The notes below the pieces were generated by a model. It saw nothing but the letters and a program-made list of their open reading frames with translations, made no database searches and was not told the DNA's origin. From NCBI GenBank assembly GCA_020635975.1, contig JACJYT010000003.1, positions 310,001 to 374,000 of the forward strand: a stretch of 64,000 bases of DNA, written 5' to 3'. This DNA is from Chitinophagales bacterium. GTDB taxonomy: Bacteria; Bacteroidota; Bacteroidia; Chitinophagales; UBA8649. How positions within the stretch are numbered: the first letter of the stretch is position 1; each line of letters starts with the position of its first letter. The position numbers were made by a program, and so were the translations under genes. Shown in pieces: positions 62,468 through 64,000 of this stretch.

Positions 62468-64000
62468 ATGGCGCAGATGGAGCTAAGGACCAGTGAACGA
62501 GGGTGGGGACGGACCACAAGGCAGCAGATGAGTTGATACAGAGCGGATTGGGTTTGAGCAATGGCGGAGCAGCGATAGAGGCTTGCAATAGGACCGCAAG
62601 GCCAGTAGGACCACAAGGTCCGCAGGATTAGATGGAGCAGATGGTGCACAAGGCCAGCAGGACCACAAGGTCCGGCAGGCTTAGATGGAGCAGATGGAGC
62701 ACAAGGCCCAGTAGGACCACAAGGTCCGGCAGGATTAGACGGAGCAGATGGCGCACAAGGACCAGTAGGACCACAAGGTCCGGCAGGATTAGACGGAGCA
62801 GATGGCGCACCTGGCCCCGCAGGTCCACAAGGACCGGCAGGCTTAGACGGAGCGGATGGGGCACCAGGCCCAGTAGGTCCCCAAGGTCCAGCAGGCTTAG
62901 ATGGAGCAGATGGAGCACAAGGCCCAGTAGGACCACAAGGTCCAGCAGGCTTAGATGGAGCAGATGGTGCTCAAGGACCAGCAGGACCACAAGGTCCAGC
63001 AGGCTTAGATGGAGCAGATGGCGCGCAAGGCCCAGCAGGTCCACAAGGTCCAGCAGGATTAGATGGAGCGGATGGCGCTCCAGGACCAGCAGGCCCACAA
63101 GGTCCAGCAGGCTTAGATGGAGCAGATGGCGCACCAGGTCCAGCAGGCCCACAAGGTCCAGCAGGCTTAGATGGAGCAGATGGCGCACAAGGCCCCGCAG
63201 GTCCACAAGGACCGGCAGGCTTAGACGGAGCGGATGGGGCACCAGGCCCAGTAGGTCCACAAGGTCCAGCAGGTTTGGACGGAGCAGATGGTGCACCTGG
63301 CCCAGCAGGATTAGATGGAGCGGATGGAGCCCAAGGACCGGTAGGTCCCCAAGGTCCAGCAGGCTTAGACGGAGCAGATGGTGCTCAAGGACCAGCAGGA
63401 CCACAAGGTCCAGCAGGTTTAGATGGAGCAGATGGTGCACAAGGACCAGCAGGACCGCAAGGACCGGCAGGCTTAGATGGAGCAGATGGAGCACAAGGCC
63501 CAGCAGGACCACAAGGTCCGGCAGGATTAGACGGAGCAGATGGCGCACAAGGCCCAGCAGGACCACAAGGTCCAGCAGGATTAGATGGAGCAGATGGCGC
63601 ACCAGGTCCAGTAGGCCCACAAGGTCCGGCAGGCTTAGATGGAGCAGATGGCGCACCAGGTCCAGCAGGCCCACAAGGTCCAGCAGGCTTAGATGGAGCA
63701 GATGGCGCACAAGGCCCAGTAGGACCACAAGGTCCGGCAGGATTAGACGGAGCGGATGGTGCTCAAGGCCCAGCAGGACCACAAGGCCCGGCAGGATTAG
63801 ATGGAGCAGATGGCGCTCAAGGCCCAGCAGGCCCACAAGGTCCAGCAGGCTTAGATGGAGCAGATGGTGCTCAAGGACCAGCAGGCCCACAAGGTCCAGC
63901 AGGCTTAGATGGAGCAGATGGCGCGCAAGGCCCAGTAGGCCCACAAGGTCCAGCAGGCTTAGATGGAGCGGATGGAGCTCAAGGCCCAGTAGGTCCACAA
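62266..64000 (+). repeat. Collagen-like 54-bp tandem repeats
   Basis: An 18-residue unit of six Gly-X-Y triplets, GPAGPQGPAGLDGADGAQ, repeated about 30 times to the window edge with limited variation (GPV for GPA, GAP for GAQ; one 15-residue unit near 63290-63335). The DNA copies are nearly identical. A damaged patch at about 62430-62653 contains a garbled 88-residue-type module. Confidence 0.92.
62654..64000 (+). CDS. Giant repetitive surface protein, collagen-like fragment, open at window edge
   Basis: An uninterrupted frame of about 449 codons composed only of Gly-X-Y triplets, continuing beyond the window. The long Pro/Leu-rich minus-strand frame over the same bases (62628-63998) is a shadow of the repeat. 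Bacterial collagen-like tracts form trimeric triple helices used as surface stalks or filaments; there is no sign of hydroxylation signals. The C-terminus, where a sorting or anchoring domain would lie, is outside the window. Confidence 0.7.

Larger units (their letters stand above)
56174..64000 (+). other. Whole locus of the giant repeat gene, frame broken in three places
   Basis: From the signal peptide at 56174 to the window edge, the plus strand encodes one repetitive architecture in different frames: head, collagen-like patch, about 20 beta-type repeat modules, then a long collagen-like tract. Clean segments are 56174-56955, 57260-59335, 61682-62430 and 62654-64000. Between them lie stretches full of one- to few-base deletions. 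I read it as a single gene, truncated by the window, whose sequence is damaged. Confidence 0.6.

Noticed and set aside
61917..62588. Minus-strand frame of 223 codons
   Set aside because: It spans clean and damaged repeat sequence antisense to the repeat gene and has no signal, domain or promoter.
62628..63998. Long minus-strand frame of 456 codons, Leu/His-rich
   Set aside because: It is the antisense shadow of the collagen-like plus-strand repeat; its composition simply mirrors Gly-Pro-Ala-Asp codons.

Overview
The window is a stretch of a Bacteroidota chromosome, most likely from a Flavobacteriales-type and probably marine bacterium; the genus is not decidable from the sequence. Three things support this. 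Base composition is AT-rich. Many genes are preceded by the Bacteroidota -7 element TAnnTTTG rather than a Shine-Dalgarno sequence. At least five proteins carry type IX secretion (T9SS) C-terminal sorting domains, four of type A and one gliding-motility-associated type B. No rRNA, tRNA, CRISPR array or intact mobile element was seen. One faint transposase-like remnant is suggested near 22.5 kb.

Layout. 1-2.5 kb: the 3'-truncated end of a T9SS protein and two overlapping pseudouridine synthases. 2.5-10.5 kb: a surface polysaccharide locus on the minus strand (flippase, polymerase, three glycosyltransferases, a ligase-like protein), with one Wzz-like two-membrane-segment gene inserted on the plus strand. 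10.6-13.2 kb: a TlpA-type thioredoxin lipoprotein and gatB. 13.3-18.3 kb: a mosaic VWA-domain secreted protein divergent from a TonB-dependent receptor. 18.4-22.4 kb: a small envelope protein and a large BNR-propeller T9SS protein. 22.7-27.2 kb: a probable heme-uptake operon with a T9SS-secreted HmuY-like protein, a TonB receptor and an HmuY-like lipoprotein. 27.2-30.5 kb: gcvP and yjbQ. 30.7-34.1 kb: three small secreted proteins and a carboxynorspermidine dehydrogenase-like enzyme.

34.1-37.8 kb: housekeeping genes on the minus strand (DinB-like, DUF2892, polyprenol-phosphate mannosyltransferase, DnaQ-type exonuclease, mpl). 37.9-40.4 kb: an operon of a 43-residue lipoprotein, a larger lipoprotein and a T9SS subtilase. 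40.3-45.0 kb: a class V aminotransferase and an alkane-oxidation module (alkB plus a flavin monooxygenase) divergent from a TetR regulator, with a symmetric operator-like inverted repeat between them. 45.0-46.4 kb: ahcY. 46.5-49.8 kb: a tightly packed redox cluster (di-CxxCH lipoprotein, thioredoxin, ApbE flavin transferase, DUF4266, DUF3570). This is the most interesting functional unit here, because the DUF3570 protein contains two motifs resembling ApbE flavinylation sites. 49.9-54.4 kb: pdxJ, plsC, a serpin lipoprotein and a large helical protein of unknown function.

54.6-64.0 kb: a type B T9SS protein followed by one giant surface protein gene made of 88-residue tandem repeats and a collagen-like Gly-X-Y tract that runs off the window. 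Three stretches of this repeat gene are riddled with small deletions. They look like unpolished long-read consensus rather than natural decay, so the reading-frame fragments listed there should be read as pieces of one gene.
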